Source of the DNA: Arthrobacter sp. ES3-54
GTDB lineage: Bacteria > Actinomycetota > Actinomycetes > Actinomycetales > Micrococcaceae
Assembly (NCBI RefSeq): GCF_029504395.1
Contig: NZ_JAQFIF010000005.1
Span: forward strand, 186,001 to 250,000
Direction of reading: 5' to 3'
Length of the DNA stretch: 64,000 nucleotides
Position 1 is the first letter of the stretch; every line of letters begins with the position of its first letter. A model generated the notes under the pieces. The model did no database searches. It saw only the letters and a program-made list of their open reading frames with translations, and was not told where the DNA came from. Both the position numbers and the translations under genes were made by a program. Shown here in pieces: positions 39,727 through 47,388 of this stretch.

Positions 39727-39732
39727 TAGTCT
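39727..39732 (+). promoter_or_regulatory. Leaderless -10 box for the DUF885 gene
   Basis: TAGTCT, six bases, then GTG at 39739. No Shine-Dalgarno sequence is present. This is the arrangement of actinobacterial leaderless genes, with transcription starting at or beside the start codon. Confidence 0.55.
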
Positions 39733-39738
39733 CGTCGG

Positions 39739-41439
39739 GTGACTACCGAAACGATTGCCTCAGACAACACTGCCCCCGTGCGCCAGCAGACGGCCATTGA
39801 CGCCGTCGCCGACGCCTACACGGACACCCTGATCCGGTTGAACCCAAGCTTCGCCACGGAGCTCGGCCTGCCCGGGCACGAGACCGAGTACCAGGACTTC
39901 TCCCCCTCCGGCCACGAGGAATTCGCGGCCGCCGCGCGCGAGGCACTCGCCGCGCTGGACGGGCTGGAGCCGGTTGACGACGTCGACGCCGTCACGCTCG
40001 ACGCCATGCATGAGCGGCTGGGCCTGCAGCTGGAAATCCACGAATCGGGCTGGCACACGGCCGATCTGAACAACATCGCGTCCCCGTCCCAGGACATCCG
40101 CGCGATCTTTGACCTCATGCCCACGGACACCGCCGGGCAGTGGGAGCACATCGCGGGCCGCGCCCACAATGTCCCCGCCGCGATCGACGGCTACATCGAG
40201 TCGCTGCGGTCGGCGATGCAGGACGGCAAGGTGGCCGCGGCCCGCCAGGTGTCGATCGTGATCGAGCAGGCCACCAAGCACGCCGCGGACGACGGCTTCT
40301 TTGCGAAGCTCGCCGCCGGCGCCAAGACCGCGGAGGGCCCGCTTCCGGCGGAACTGCAGTCAGAGCTCGACGCCGGAGCGGCGGCTGCCCGGGTGGCGTA
40401 CTCCCGGCTCGCGGGTTTCCTCGAGTCCGAACTCCTGCCCGTCGCCCCGGCCAAGGACGCCGTGGGCCGCAGCCGCTACGCCCTGGCATCCCGGGACTTC
40501 CTCGGCGCCACCGTGGACCTGGAGGAGACCTACGCGTGGGGCGTCCAGGAGCTGGACCGTCTCATTGCCGAGCAGGAACGCGTGGCCGGGGAAATCCGGC
40601 CCGGCTCCACCGTGGAGGAAGCCAAGGAGATCCTGAACAACGATCCCGCCCGCCAGCTCAAAGGCACCGACGCCCTCCAGGCCTGGATGCAGGAACTCTC
40701 AGACAAAGCCGTCGCTGAGCTCGCCGGCGTCCACTTCGACATCCCGGAGGTCATGAAGACGCTGGAGTGCCGGATCGCGCCCACGGATGAAGGCGGCATC
40801 TACTACACGGGCCCCTCGGACGACTTCAGCCGTCCGGGCCGGATGTGGTGGTCCGTGCCGGCCGGCGAGGACACTTTCACCACCTGGGCCGAAACCACCA
40901 CGGTTTACCACGAGGGGGTCCCGGGCCACCACCTCCAGGTCGCCACCGCCACCTACCGCCGCGAGCTGCTGAACAAATGGCGCCGGAACGTCTGCTGGAC
41001 GTCCGGGCACGGCGAAGGCTGGGCGCTCTATGCGGAGCGGCTCATGCAGGAACTGGGCTACCTCAGCGATCCGGGCGACCACATGGGCATGCTGGACGCG
41101 CAGCGCATGCGGGCTGCCCGCGTGGTGTTCGACATCGGCGTGCACCTGGAACTTGAGGTCCCCGAGCGCTGGGGCTCCGGGGCGTGGACCCCCGACAAGG
41201 GCTACGAGTTCCTGAAGCAGAACCTCGCGATCAGCGAGGGACAGCTGAAGTTCGAGTTCACCCGCTACCTGGGCTGGCCGGGACAGGCACCGTCCTACAA
41301 GGTGGGCCAGCGGCTCTGGGAGCAGATCCGGGCAGAGCTGGAATCCCGCCCGGATTTCGACCTCAAGGCCTTCCACACGAAGGCCCTGAACATCGGCTCG
41401 GTGGGCCTCGACACCCTCAAGCGCGCGCTCCTGGGGTAA
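39739..41439 (+). CDS. DUF885-family putative metallohydrolase
   Basis: A 566-aa cytosolic protein of the DUF885 family, which resembles zinc carboxypeptidases/M3-like peptidases. The putative metal site is TTVYHEGVPGHHLQVATATY (HExxPGHH, about residues 390-398), followed by TSGHGEGWALYAERLMQELG with a further conserved His and Glu. The substrate is unknown; some relatives act on N-acyl amino acids or peptides. It begins at GTG with a -10 box six bases upstream and no ribosome-binding site. Confidence 0.85.
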   Translation: MTTETIASDNTAPVRQQTAIDAVADAYTDTLIRLNPSFATELGLPGHETEYQDFSPSGHEEFAAAAREALAALDGLEPVDDVDAVTLDAMHERLGLQLEIHESGWHTADLNNIASPSQDIRAIFDLMPTDTAGQWEHIAGRAHNVPAAIDGYIESLRSAMQDGKVAAARQVSIVIEQATKHAADDGFFAKLAAGAKTAEGPLPAELQSELDAGAAAARVAYSRLAGFLESELLPVAPAKDAVGRSRYALASRDFLGATVDLEETYAWGVQELDRLIAEQERVAGEIRPGSTVEEAKEILNNDPARQLKGTDALQAWMQELSDKAVAELAGVHFDIPEVMKTLECRIAPTDEGGIYYTGPSDDFSRPGRMWWSVPAGEDTFTTWAETTTVYHEGVPGHHLQVATATYRRELLNKWRRNVCWTSGHGEGWALYAERLMQELGYLSDPGDHMGMLDAQRMRAARVVFDIGVHLELEVPERWGSGAWTPDKGYEFLKQNLAISEGQLKFEFTRYLGWPGQAPSYKVGQRLWEQIRAELESRPDFDLKAFHTKALNIGSVGLDTLKRALLG

Positions 41440-41477
41440 GGATGTTCACGGTCTAACCTGCGCTTTCAGCGGCTATA

Positions 41478-41525
41478 CGGCCAGTTGGGGCGGCTTCCGC
41501 ACAGCGAAGCCACCGCAACTGGCCG
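41478..41525. terminator. Imperfect hairpin after DUF885 gene
   Basis: cggccagttggggcggcttc pairs with the stretch ending at 41525 through about 17 of 20 positions with a short loop. It begins 38 bp after the DUF885 stop and probably terminates that transcript. A smaller stem, gccaagg/ccttggc, follows at 41533-41555. Confidence 0.5.
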
Positions 41526-41569
41526 CTCGTACGCCAAGGCCAAATGGACCTTGGCCGAATAGTCGACTA

Positions 41570-41716
41570 GTCTCTGGGGAACACATTTGCAGGGCTTTTG
41601 GAAGCCCGGGTCAGCGGCTGGGGGCTGCGACGCAAATGTCCGGTGTGCCCGTGCTCTTCGGCAGGCCCCGGCCCAAGCAAGAACCGCCGCAACGGCGGTG
41701 CGGTCTTGCTGTCTGT
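41570..41716 (+). ncRNA. Candidate structured RNA in the 540-bp gene-free gap
   Basis: The sequence can fold as a three-way junction: closing stem ACATTTGC/GCAAATGT (41583-41590 with 41632-41639), hairpin GGGCTT-TTGG-AAGCCC (41592-41607) and hairpin CAGC-N8-GCTG (41612-41627). A compound hairpin with AGCAAGA/TCTTGCT ends (41676-41710) follows and could be a terminator. No reading frame here looks like a protein; the best is a 50-codon minus-strand frame (41567-41719) rich in Pro, Arg and Ser. Strand is uncertain because the stems work on both. The rest of 41440-41979 holds only the hairpins noted and the GH71 leader. Confidence 0.3.
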
Positions 41717-41979
41717 CATTATGCGCGCTTCGTCGCTGCGGCACTTACGCGGGACGTCGCCTATGAAGCAGGCGCATGATAGAGCTATCCAGCATCTCGG
41801 TCTCGGGTGCGCGCAGTTGGAAAATTGAACCCGCGCGAACGAACAGCTGTAGCATTTCACGGCTCCGCTAAGGAGCACGGCGGAAATGTTGTGTGCTGGG
41901 CCGGCCGGAACCTCGCTGAGGTTTCCGCAGCGGCTGATCGTTGCCGGGCAGACACCAAAACCCCATATTGGAGCACTCT

Positions 41980-43536
41980 ATGAGGAATTTTGCCTCACCC
42001 CTAAGACCAACGGCCAATGACGCGACGAAAGCGCGGATGCGGACCCGGAAGCGGGTGGCCGTGTCCGTGGTTGCGACGGCAGTCTTCGCGGCCACGGCCG
42101 CGATTGGCACTTCGGCACCGCTAAACGCTGCGACGCCGTCAGCCACGCCAATGGCCACGACGGCGGCCTGCAATCCGTTGCCCTTTAGCCTTCCGGCGCC
42201 CGCGAACCGGCACACCTCGGCGAAGAAGGCGTGGGCCTACTACTTCCCGCCGTTCCCGCTCGCAGTGGACAGTGCCGACGCGACCCGCGACGTCTACCCG
42301 CGCTGGATGGATACCCACAACTCCGCCAATGGCGCCTACGACCTGCGGGACCGTCCGGTGGCCCCTCAGCGCGCGAGCCAGACGACGTGGCGACAGGCAG
42401 ATTTCGAGAAAGAGATCCGACAGGCAGTCGGGGCAGGCCTGGACGGGTTCATCTGGGAGTACAACAGCTCCACCGACATCCGCTGGCAGCAGCTGCCCGC
42501 CATGCTCGCCGCCGCCAAGGCAGTGGACCCGGGCTTCAAGATCATGCTCAGCCCGGACTTCAACACGGCGGCCGGCTCCACCTCTGACAGTGTCTACAAA
42601 AACGTCATGAAGGTGAAGGACGACGCTTCGATCTACCGGAACAGTGCTGGCATTGTGCTGGCGCCGTTCTTCCCGGAGCGCAAGACACCTGCATGGTGGG
42701 ACGGGCTCCGGAATCGCCTCGCCTCCTCCGGCGTCAAGTCCAACCTCGTTCCGATCTTCATCTCTTGGGGCGGAGGAACCCAAAAGGCAGACTGGAACAA
42801 TTCGGTTTCCGGGTATTCGCAATGGGGCACGCGCATCGCCAGCGGCGTTCCGACTCTGGCCAAGGAAAGCGCCGAGGCCCACCGCCGCGGCAAGACGTAT
42901 ATGCAGCCGGTGGCATTCGAGGATACACGGTCCTACGACGGGCGCTACTGGGAGTCGTCCAACAGCTCCACGCTGCGGAATTCGCTGGCAACGGCGATCA
43001 GCGGGAACGCCGATTCTATTGCGCTTATGACCTGGAACGACTACACCGAGTCATGGGTGGCGCCCTCGAAGCAACGCGGCTATGCGGTGCTGGACATGGC
43101 TGCCTACTACGTTTCCTGGTTCAAGAGCGGAGTAAAACCCACCATCACGCAGGACGCCCTGTACTGGAGCCACCGCTCGCACCCCACGAACGCTCCGTAT
43201 TCGAAAACGCCGATCGGCCGCAACGGCAAACCCACGCCCATGTCCATCCCGAACGGTGACGCAGCGAAGAACGAGGTGGAGCTCGTGGCCGTGCTGAAGT
43301 CACCGGGGCGCCTGACCATCACACAGGGAAGCAACGTCAAGACCATGGACGCGCCGGCCGGGCTGACGTCCTTCAAGGTTCCGCTCGTGGCGGGCACCAC
43401 ACCGTCCTTCAAGCTCGCCCGCAGCGGGGCTACGGTCCAGACCGTCACGAGCAACACCCCGGTGCGCTCCTCTGTGGTGTACCAGGACATGATCTACCGC
43501 GCAGGCGGCGGCGTCGCGGCCACCTGCGCCCGCTAG
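41980..43536 (+). CDS. Secreted GH71-like alpha-1,3-glucanase
   Basis: A 518-aa exported protein. The N-terminus has a long basic region (ARMRTRKRVAVS) and a hydrophobic core with Ala-rich cleavage region near residue 45-50. The catalytic TIM-barrel domain starts at KKAWAYYFPPFPLAVDS and includes EIRQAVGAGLDGFIWEYN, FKIMLSPDFNTAAGS, VLAPFFPERKTPAWWDGL and LMTWNDYTESWVAPS, which fit glycoside hydrolase family 71 (endo-alpha-1,3-glucanases, mutanases). A C-terminal beta-rich domain follows. It may degrade fungal cell-wall or bacterial alpha-glucan. ATG at 41980 has GGAG eight bases upstream. It stands alone; a palindromic element lies after the stop. Confidence 0.82.
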   Translation: MRNFASPLRPTANDATKARMRTRKRVAVSVVATAVFAATAAIGTSAPLNAATPSATPMATTAACNPLPFSLPAPANRHTSAKKAWAYYFPPFPLAVDSADATRDVYPRWMDTHNSANGAYDLRDRPVAPQRASQTTWRQADFEKEIRQAVGAGLDGFIWEYNSSTDIRWQQLPAMLAAAKAVDPGFKIMLSPDFNTAAGSTSDSVYKNVMKVKDDASIYRNSAGIVLAPFFPERKTPAWWDGLRNRLASSGVKSNLVPIFISWGGGTQKADWNNSVSGYSQWGTRIASGVPTLAKESAEAHRRGKTYMQPVAFEDTRSYDGRYWESSNSSTLRNSLATAISGNADSIALMTWNDYTESWVAPSKQRGYAVLDMAAYYVSWFKSGVKPTITQDALYWSHRSHPTNAPYSKTPIGRNGKPTPMSIPNGDAAKNEVELVAVLKSPGRLTITQGSNVKTMDAPAGLTSFKVPLVAGTTPSFKLARSGATVQTVTSNTPVRSSVVYQDMIYRAGGGVAATCAR

Positions 43537-43555
43537 GCCGTCCCCGCGGGGGATG

Positions 43556-43601
43556 GCAGTTCGCGGCAGTGTTTTCGAGGAAAAACATTGCCGCGAACTG
43601 C
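43556..43601 (+). repeat. Dispersed palindromic element, copy 2
   Basis: A 20-bp inverted repeat with one mismatch and a five-base loop (arms 43556-43575 and 43581-43601), starting 19 bases after the GH71 stop. The core CAGTTCGCGGCARTGTTT matches copy 1 at 22287-22343. In both copies the arm nearer the upstream gene has G and the far arm has A at the mismatch. No U-run follows. Confidence 0.85.
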
Positions 43602-43772
43602 ACTCTCGTGTGACCGTGGCTTCGGCCGCGAGACAATCGCCACATTCTGCCCGGGAATAACTTCACAATCGGGCAGTCTTCCGGCGGAATCTAAGGGATT
43701 TTGCGCTCTAAACAAAACTTCCGCCGCGTAACATTTCTCAACATCCGTTGGTCATGCTATTCGTGGCGGTCC

Positions 43773-43778
43773 TAGCGT
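43773..43778 (+). promoter_or_regulatory. Leaderless -10 box for the symporter gene
   Basis: TAGCGT, six bases, then GTG at 43785; TTGGTC at 43748 is a possible -35. No Shine-Dalgarno sequence is seen. Confidence 0.5.
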
Positions 43779-43784
43779 GTTCCG

Positions 43785-45227
43785 GTGACCACTCAGACAA
43801 GCACCCCCCCACCCGCTGGAAAGACCGGGTTCCAGCTGCCCAAATGGGCCGGCTCGTTCGGCTTCCAGATCATCGCCGCCCTGATCGTCGGCCTGGGCCT
43901 TGGCCTGCTGGCCAAGTACACCGGCAGCACCAAGGCAAACCCCAACGCCCTCGGCACCACGCTGCAGACCATCGGCTCGAGCTACGTCTCGCTGCTGCAG
44001 ACCGCCGTGGTCCCCCTGATCTTCACCGCCGTCGTCAGCTCAATCTCCAACCTGCGCGCCGTGTCCAACGCCGCCCGGCTGGCGTGGAACACGCTGCTCT
44101 GGTTCGCGATCACCTCGCTGATTGCCGTGCTGATCGGCATCGGCCTGGGTGTGCTGCTGCAGCCCGGCGCCGGCACGGGCATCAGCCAGGACGCCACGTA
44201 CGCCGGCAAGTCCGGTGACTGGTGGGCCTTCCTGACCGGGCTGTTCCCGAAGAACTTCCTGGGCCTCGGCGCGAGCACCACAGTCACCGACGGCGTCGCC
44301 ACCACCGCCGTGAGCTTCAACGTCCTCCAGATCCTGGTGATCGCGATCGCCGTCGGCATCGCCGCGCTCAAAGTGGGCAAGGCAGCCGAGCCGTTCCTGG
44401 CCCTGAACGCGTCCGCCCTCGCCGTCATCCAGAAAGTCCTCTGGTGGATCATCCGGATCGCGCCGCTGGGCACCGTCGGCCTGATCGGCAACGCCGTGGC
44501 CGTCTATGGCTGGGACACCATCGGTTCGCTCGGCAAGTTCACCGTGGCGATCTACATCGGCCTGGCGCTTGTGCTGTTCGTGGTCTACCCCGTCCTGGTC
44601 CGCAGCCACGGGCTGTCCGTCAGGCAGTACTTCTCCGGCGTGTGGCCGGCCGTGCAGCTGGCCTTCGTCTCGCGCTCCTCGATCGGCACGCTGCCGCTGA
44701 CCCAGCGCGTGACCGAGCGGAACCTGGGCGTCCCCCGCGCCTACGCCTCCTTCGCGGTGCCGCTCGGCGCGACCACCAAGATGGACGGCTGCGCCGCGAT
44801 CTACCCGGCCGTGGCGGCGATCTTTGTGGCCCAGTTCTTCGGCATCCAGCTGGACTTCACCCAGTACCTGCTGATCGCGCTGGTGTCCGTCCTCGGCTCC
44901 GCCGCGACCGCCGGCACCACGGGCGCCGTCGTCATGCTGACGCTGACGCTCTCCACGCTGGGACTGCCGCTGGCCGGCGTCGGCCTCCTGCTGGCCATCG
45001 ACCCGATCCTGGACATGGGCCGCACCGCCGTCAACGTGGCCGGGCAGGCCCTGATCCCCGCGATCGTGGCCAAGCGCCAGAGCATCCTGGACGAAACCCT
45101 GTACAACGCGCCGCGGAACGGGGACCCGTTCAGCGACGACGTCGGCACGACGGCCGTTGATCCGTCCGCTGCCGCAGCTCCCGCGGCTGGACGGGATGAG
45201 CGCGAACTTGTGGACGTGAAGGCGTAA
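43785..45227 (+). CDS. Dicarboxylate/amino acid:cation symporter (DAACS family)
   Basis: A 480-aa inner-membrane protein with the glutamate/C4-dicarboxylate transporter fold. About six N-terminal helices are followed by hairpin HP1 with the serine-rich motif AFVSRSSIGTLPLTQ, then TKMDGCAAIYPAVAAIF (NMDG-type TM7), HP2 SAATAGTTGAVVMLTL and TM8 IDPILDMGRTAVNVAGQ. Family members import glutamate, aspartate or C4-dicarboxylates with Na+ or H+; the changes at TM8 (DMGRT rather than DRxRT) leave the substrate open. It starts at a GTG with a leaderless-type promoter and ends before a strong hairpin. Confidence 0.92.
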   Translation: MTTQTSTPPPAGKTGFQLPKWAGSFGFQIIAALIVGLGLGLLAKYTGSTKANPNALGTTLQTIGSSYVSLLQTAVVPLIFTAVVSSISNLRAVSNAARLAWNTLLWFAITSLIAVLIGIGLGVLLQPGAGTGISQDATYAGKSGDWWAFLTGLFPKNFLGLGASTTVTDGVATTAVSFNVLQILVIAIAVGIAALKVGKAAEPFLALNASALAVIQKVLWWIIRIAPLGTVGLIGNAVAVYGWDTIGSLGKFTVAIYIGLALVLFVVYPVLVRSHGLSVRQYFSGVWPAVQLAFVSRSSIGTLPLTQRVTERNLGVPRAYASFAVPLGATTKMDGCAAIYPAVAAIFVAQFFGIQLDFTQYLLIALVSVLGSAATAGTTGAVVMLTLTLSTLGLPLAGVGLLLAIDPILDMGRTAVNVAGQALIPAIVAKRQSILDETLYNAPRNGDPFSDDVGTTAVDPSAAAAPAAGRDERELVDVKA

Positions 45228-45261
45228 CGACTGAACCGGCGTTTAGTACCAGCGTTTACAG

Positions 45262-45294
45262 GAGAAGTCCCCGGGAACCCCCCGGGGACTTCTC
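45262..45294 (+). terminator. Strong stem-loop after symporter gene
   Basis: A perfect 14-bp stem, gagaagtccccggg (45262-45275) with cccggggacttctc (45281-45294), and a five-base loop, 34 bp after the stop. The following tggctt is a weak U-run. It could also serve the convergent gene ending at 45371. Confidence 0.7.
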
Positions 45295-45370
45295 TGGCTT
45301 AACCGACGTCTCTCATCGCTGATGGCCCGAATCCATCGGCCCAAATTCGTCGGCCCGAAGACGCGGAGGC

Positions 45371-45937
45371 CTAGCGGCCGCCGATCACACCCTTTTCGGC
45401 GGCCTTGGCGACGGCATCCGCCTCTGCCTGGGTCAGGGTGCCGTCTTTGACGGCCTGGTCCAGCCGGGGCTTCAGTGCGGCGGCATGCTTGGCCTGCTCG
45501 GCCGTGCGCAGTTCCGCCAAGGCAGCGGTGACCTTGGCCTCATCGATGCCGAGCGACTTCGCCAGGGACGCGGCCAGCGCCTTCTCCCTCGCGGCGCGGT
45601 CCGGTTTCTGTCCTGCGACAGGTGGAGTGGCCGGCGGGGTGGCGGGCCTGTTGGCTTCGCGGAAGGACTTCAGGGCGTCGGTGACCTTGGCCTCGTCGAC
45701 CCCCAGCTTGGCAGCGAGTTCCTTGGCGCGGGCGCCGAGCTCCGCACCGCCGTGGCCGTGGCGTCCGCCGCGCATGCCGTAGCCGTCGGCGGGGTTGTTC
45801 CCGGGGGCACTCGAGCTGGGGGACGGGGTGGGCGTCGGCGTCGTGGTGGCGGAGGCCATCCCGGCGACTCCGAGCCCGGCGCCCAGTGCCACGGCCGCCG
45901 CCCCGAGGCCGAGCGTGATTTTGGTTGTGCGTGACAT
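45371..45937 (-). CDS. Secreted protein with tandem helical repeats
   Basis: A 188-aa exported protein: an Ala/Gly-rich signal peptide (MSRTTKITLGLGAAAVALGA and further, cleavage near ASA), a Thr/Pro/Ser linker, a GMRGGRHGHGG segment, then two related helical units, LAAKLGVDEAKVTDALKSFR and LAKSLGIDEAKVTAALAELR, each with the GxDEAKVTxAL core, and a tail with DGTLTQAEADAVAKAAEKGV. No enzymatic motif is seen. Such proteins are common in Micrococcaceae, but I know of no function. ATG at 45937 has AGGAG upstream. A 14-bp direct repeat follows the stop at 45324-45365. Confidence 0.72.
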   Translation of the reverse strand: MSRTTKITLGLGAAAVALGAGLGVAGMASATTTPTPTPSPSSSAPGNNPADGYGMRGGRHGHGGAELGARAKELAAKLGVDEAKVTDALKSFREANRPATPPATPPVAGQKPDRAAREKALAASLAKSLGIDEAKVTAALAELRTAEQAKHAAALKPRLDQAVKDGTLTQAEADAVAKAAEKGVIGGR

Positions 45938-46130
45938 CTGCTGTCTCCTGGATCTGCCGAGTGGTGACGGCGCTTGAAGCTGATGGTTCTTCCGGGGAAG
46001 TCTGCTCCGCGAGCACCTCCAGTCTGCACCAGCCCCAGCAGAGATAGCTGTTTCCCAGCTTTCGCTTTGCTGTGAATCCGGCAGGGATACTGTGCCGCCT
46101 GGCACCCGCCGTGCGGGCGGCAAAAGTGGA

Positions 46131-46136
46131 TAGGCT
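46131..46136 (+). promoter_or_regulatory. Leaderless -10 box for ybjQ-like gene
   Basis: TAGGCT, six bases, ATG at 46143, with no Shine-Dalgarno sequence. Confidence 0.5.
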
Positions 46137-46142
46137 CTGGGC

Positions 46143-46613
46143 ATGCTGATCGTGACATCGAATGACATTCCGGGCCACCGGATCGACGCCGTCTTTGGTG
46201 AGGTCATGGGCCTAACCGTCCGCTCCCGGGACATCACCGCCCAGGTCATGGCCGGCTTCCGTTCCTTGGGCGGCGGTGAGGTGCTGGAAATGACGCGGGC
46301 ACTCTACGACAGCCGGCAGGATGTCATGGCCCGGATGGTGGCCGAGGCCGAGCAGCGCGGCGCCAACGCCATCATCGCCATGCGCTTCGACACTTCAGCG
46401 ATCGGGCAGAATTGGACGGAAATCTGCGCCTACGGCACGGCCGTTTTTGCCATTCCCCTGACTCAGGACGAGCCCGGAGCCACGGGCCAGTCGATCTATC
46501 TGACCAATTCCGGCGGCACGGCGACTTCCGGGGGCCTGACCAATTCCGGCGTTACGGGCAATTCGGGGGGCAAGGCCACCTCCGGCGGCACGGCGCCCCA
46601 GCTCAAGCCCTGA
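46143..46613 (+). CDS. YbjQ-family (PF01906) protein with repetitive C-terminus
   Basis: A 156-aa protein. Residues 1-110 form the YbjQ/UPF0145 domain, with VTSNDIPGHRIDAVFGEVMG, LTVRSRDI, GGEVLEMTRALYDSRQDVMA and ANAIIAMRFDTSAI. It is a pentameric fold in structural-genomics examples with no settled function. From residue 119 a Thr/Asn/Ser/Gly tail carries imperfect repeats of LTNSG and TSGG. The ATG at 46143 has a leaderless-type -10 box. It may be a lone transcript; the TetR gene starts 66 bp downstream. Confidence 0.85.
   Translation: MLIVTSNDIPGHRIDAVFGEVMGLTVRSRDITAQVMAGFRSLGGGEVLEMTRALYDSRQDVMARMVAEAEQRGANAIIAMRFDTSAIGQNWTEICAYGTAVFAIPLTQDEPGATGQSIYLTNSGGTATSGGLTNSGVTGNSGGKATSGGTAPQLKP
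46498..46600 (+). repeat. In-frame repeats at the ybjQ C-terminus
   Basis: ctgaccaattccggc occurs at 46499 and 46535, each followed by diverged copies of a Gly-Gly-Thr/Ala-Thr-Ser-Gly-Gly coding segment. The repeats extend the protein beyond the conserved domain by about 35 residues and end four codons before the stop. Confidence 0.7.
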
Positions 46614-46652
46614 TTCCGCCTTGCCGGACCCTCTCCAAAATACTTGCGCAGA

Positions 46653-46673
46653 GTGCAAACATGCACGTAGTGT
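46653..46673 (+). promoter_or_regulatory. Operator dyad and leaderless -10 box of the TetR-MMPL operon
   Basis: GTGCA-AACA-TGCAC (46653-46666) lies directly before TAGTGT (46668-46673), which is six bases from the GTG at 46680. A repressor on the dyad would cover the -35/-10 spacer, so autoregulation by the TetR product is likely. The dyad resembles the TGCA-N4-TGCA sites near 2 and 4.7 kb, perhaps by chance. Confidence 0.5.
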
Positions 46674-46679
46674 AAGCGC

Positions 46680-47387
46680 GTGCCCTCCTCACCATCTCCT
46701 TCCGCCGCCTACGTTGCCCCGTCCGGCGGATCCGGCGCCGCACCGACGTCGCGCCGCGAACTAAACAAGGCCGCCACCCGGCAGGCCATCACGGACGCTG
46801 CCATGGACTTGCTCCGCACGCGGGGTCCCGGAAACTTCACAGTGGAGGACATCGCCGAGGCAGCTGGCATATCCCGCCGCACGTTTTTCAACTACTTCGC
46901 CAGCACCGAGGTGGTCATTGCCTCGGTGACCCACGGATTCCTGGACAAGGCGCTCCAGCAGTTCCGGCTCCGCCCGGCAGGCGAGCCCATCCTGGAATCT
47001 GCGCGGGCGGCCCTGGTTGAACTGGCCGACCCCATGACAGTGGCTCCCATGGCCGAGCTGTACAGCATGGGCCAGGCCAACCCCATGCTCAGCCGTTCTG
47101 AACTGGAAGCCTGGGACCATTGCACCGTTGAAATCATCGACGCCGCCCGGGAGCGCTTCGCCCGGGTCTCCGGCGTCGAGATCGACGAACTGTACCTCCG
47201 CGCCCTCGCGGGCTCCATCATCTCCTGCGGTAAGGCCGCCATGGATGTCTGGTTCGCCCGGTGCGGCGGCGACCTCAGTCCGGCCTCCCTGTCCATCCTG
47301 CGCCAGCTCCTCATCGATTCCATGAGCCTCCTCGGTTCCGGTTTCGCATCCCACTCCCCCGCCACCCCTTCCCCAGATCGGCACTGA
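46680..47387 (+). CDS. TetR-family transcriptional regulator
   Basis: A 235-aa repressor-type regulator. After about 28 low-complexity residues the N-terminal DNA-binding domain reads RQAITDAAMDLLRTRG and FTVEDIAEAAGISRRTFFNY FA, a classical TetR helix-turn-helix (about 55-75). The C-terminal ligand domain is helical. It starts at GTG with no Shine-Dalgarno but a -10 box at the leaderless distance. Its stop is one base from the ATG of the MMPL transporter, so the two are co-transcribed and the regulator very probably controls the exporter. Confidence 0.92.
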   Translation: MPSSPSPSAAYVAPSGGSGAAPTSRRELNKAATRQAITDAAMDLLRTRGPGNFTVEDIAEAAGISRRTFFNYFASTEVVIASVTHGFLDKALQQFRLRPAGEPILESARAALVELADPMTVAPMAELYSMGQANPMLSRSELEAWDHCTVEIIDAARERFARVSGVEIDELYLRALAGSIISCGKAAMDVWFARCGGDLSPASLSILRQLLIDSMSLLGSGFASHSPATPSPDRH

Positions 47388-47388
47388 C

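Noticed and set aside
41478..41525. tRNA gene
   Set aside because: It folds as a single long hairpin; no D or T arm, no TTC motif and no anticodon stem are present.
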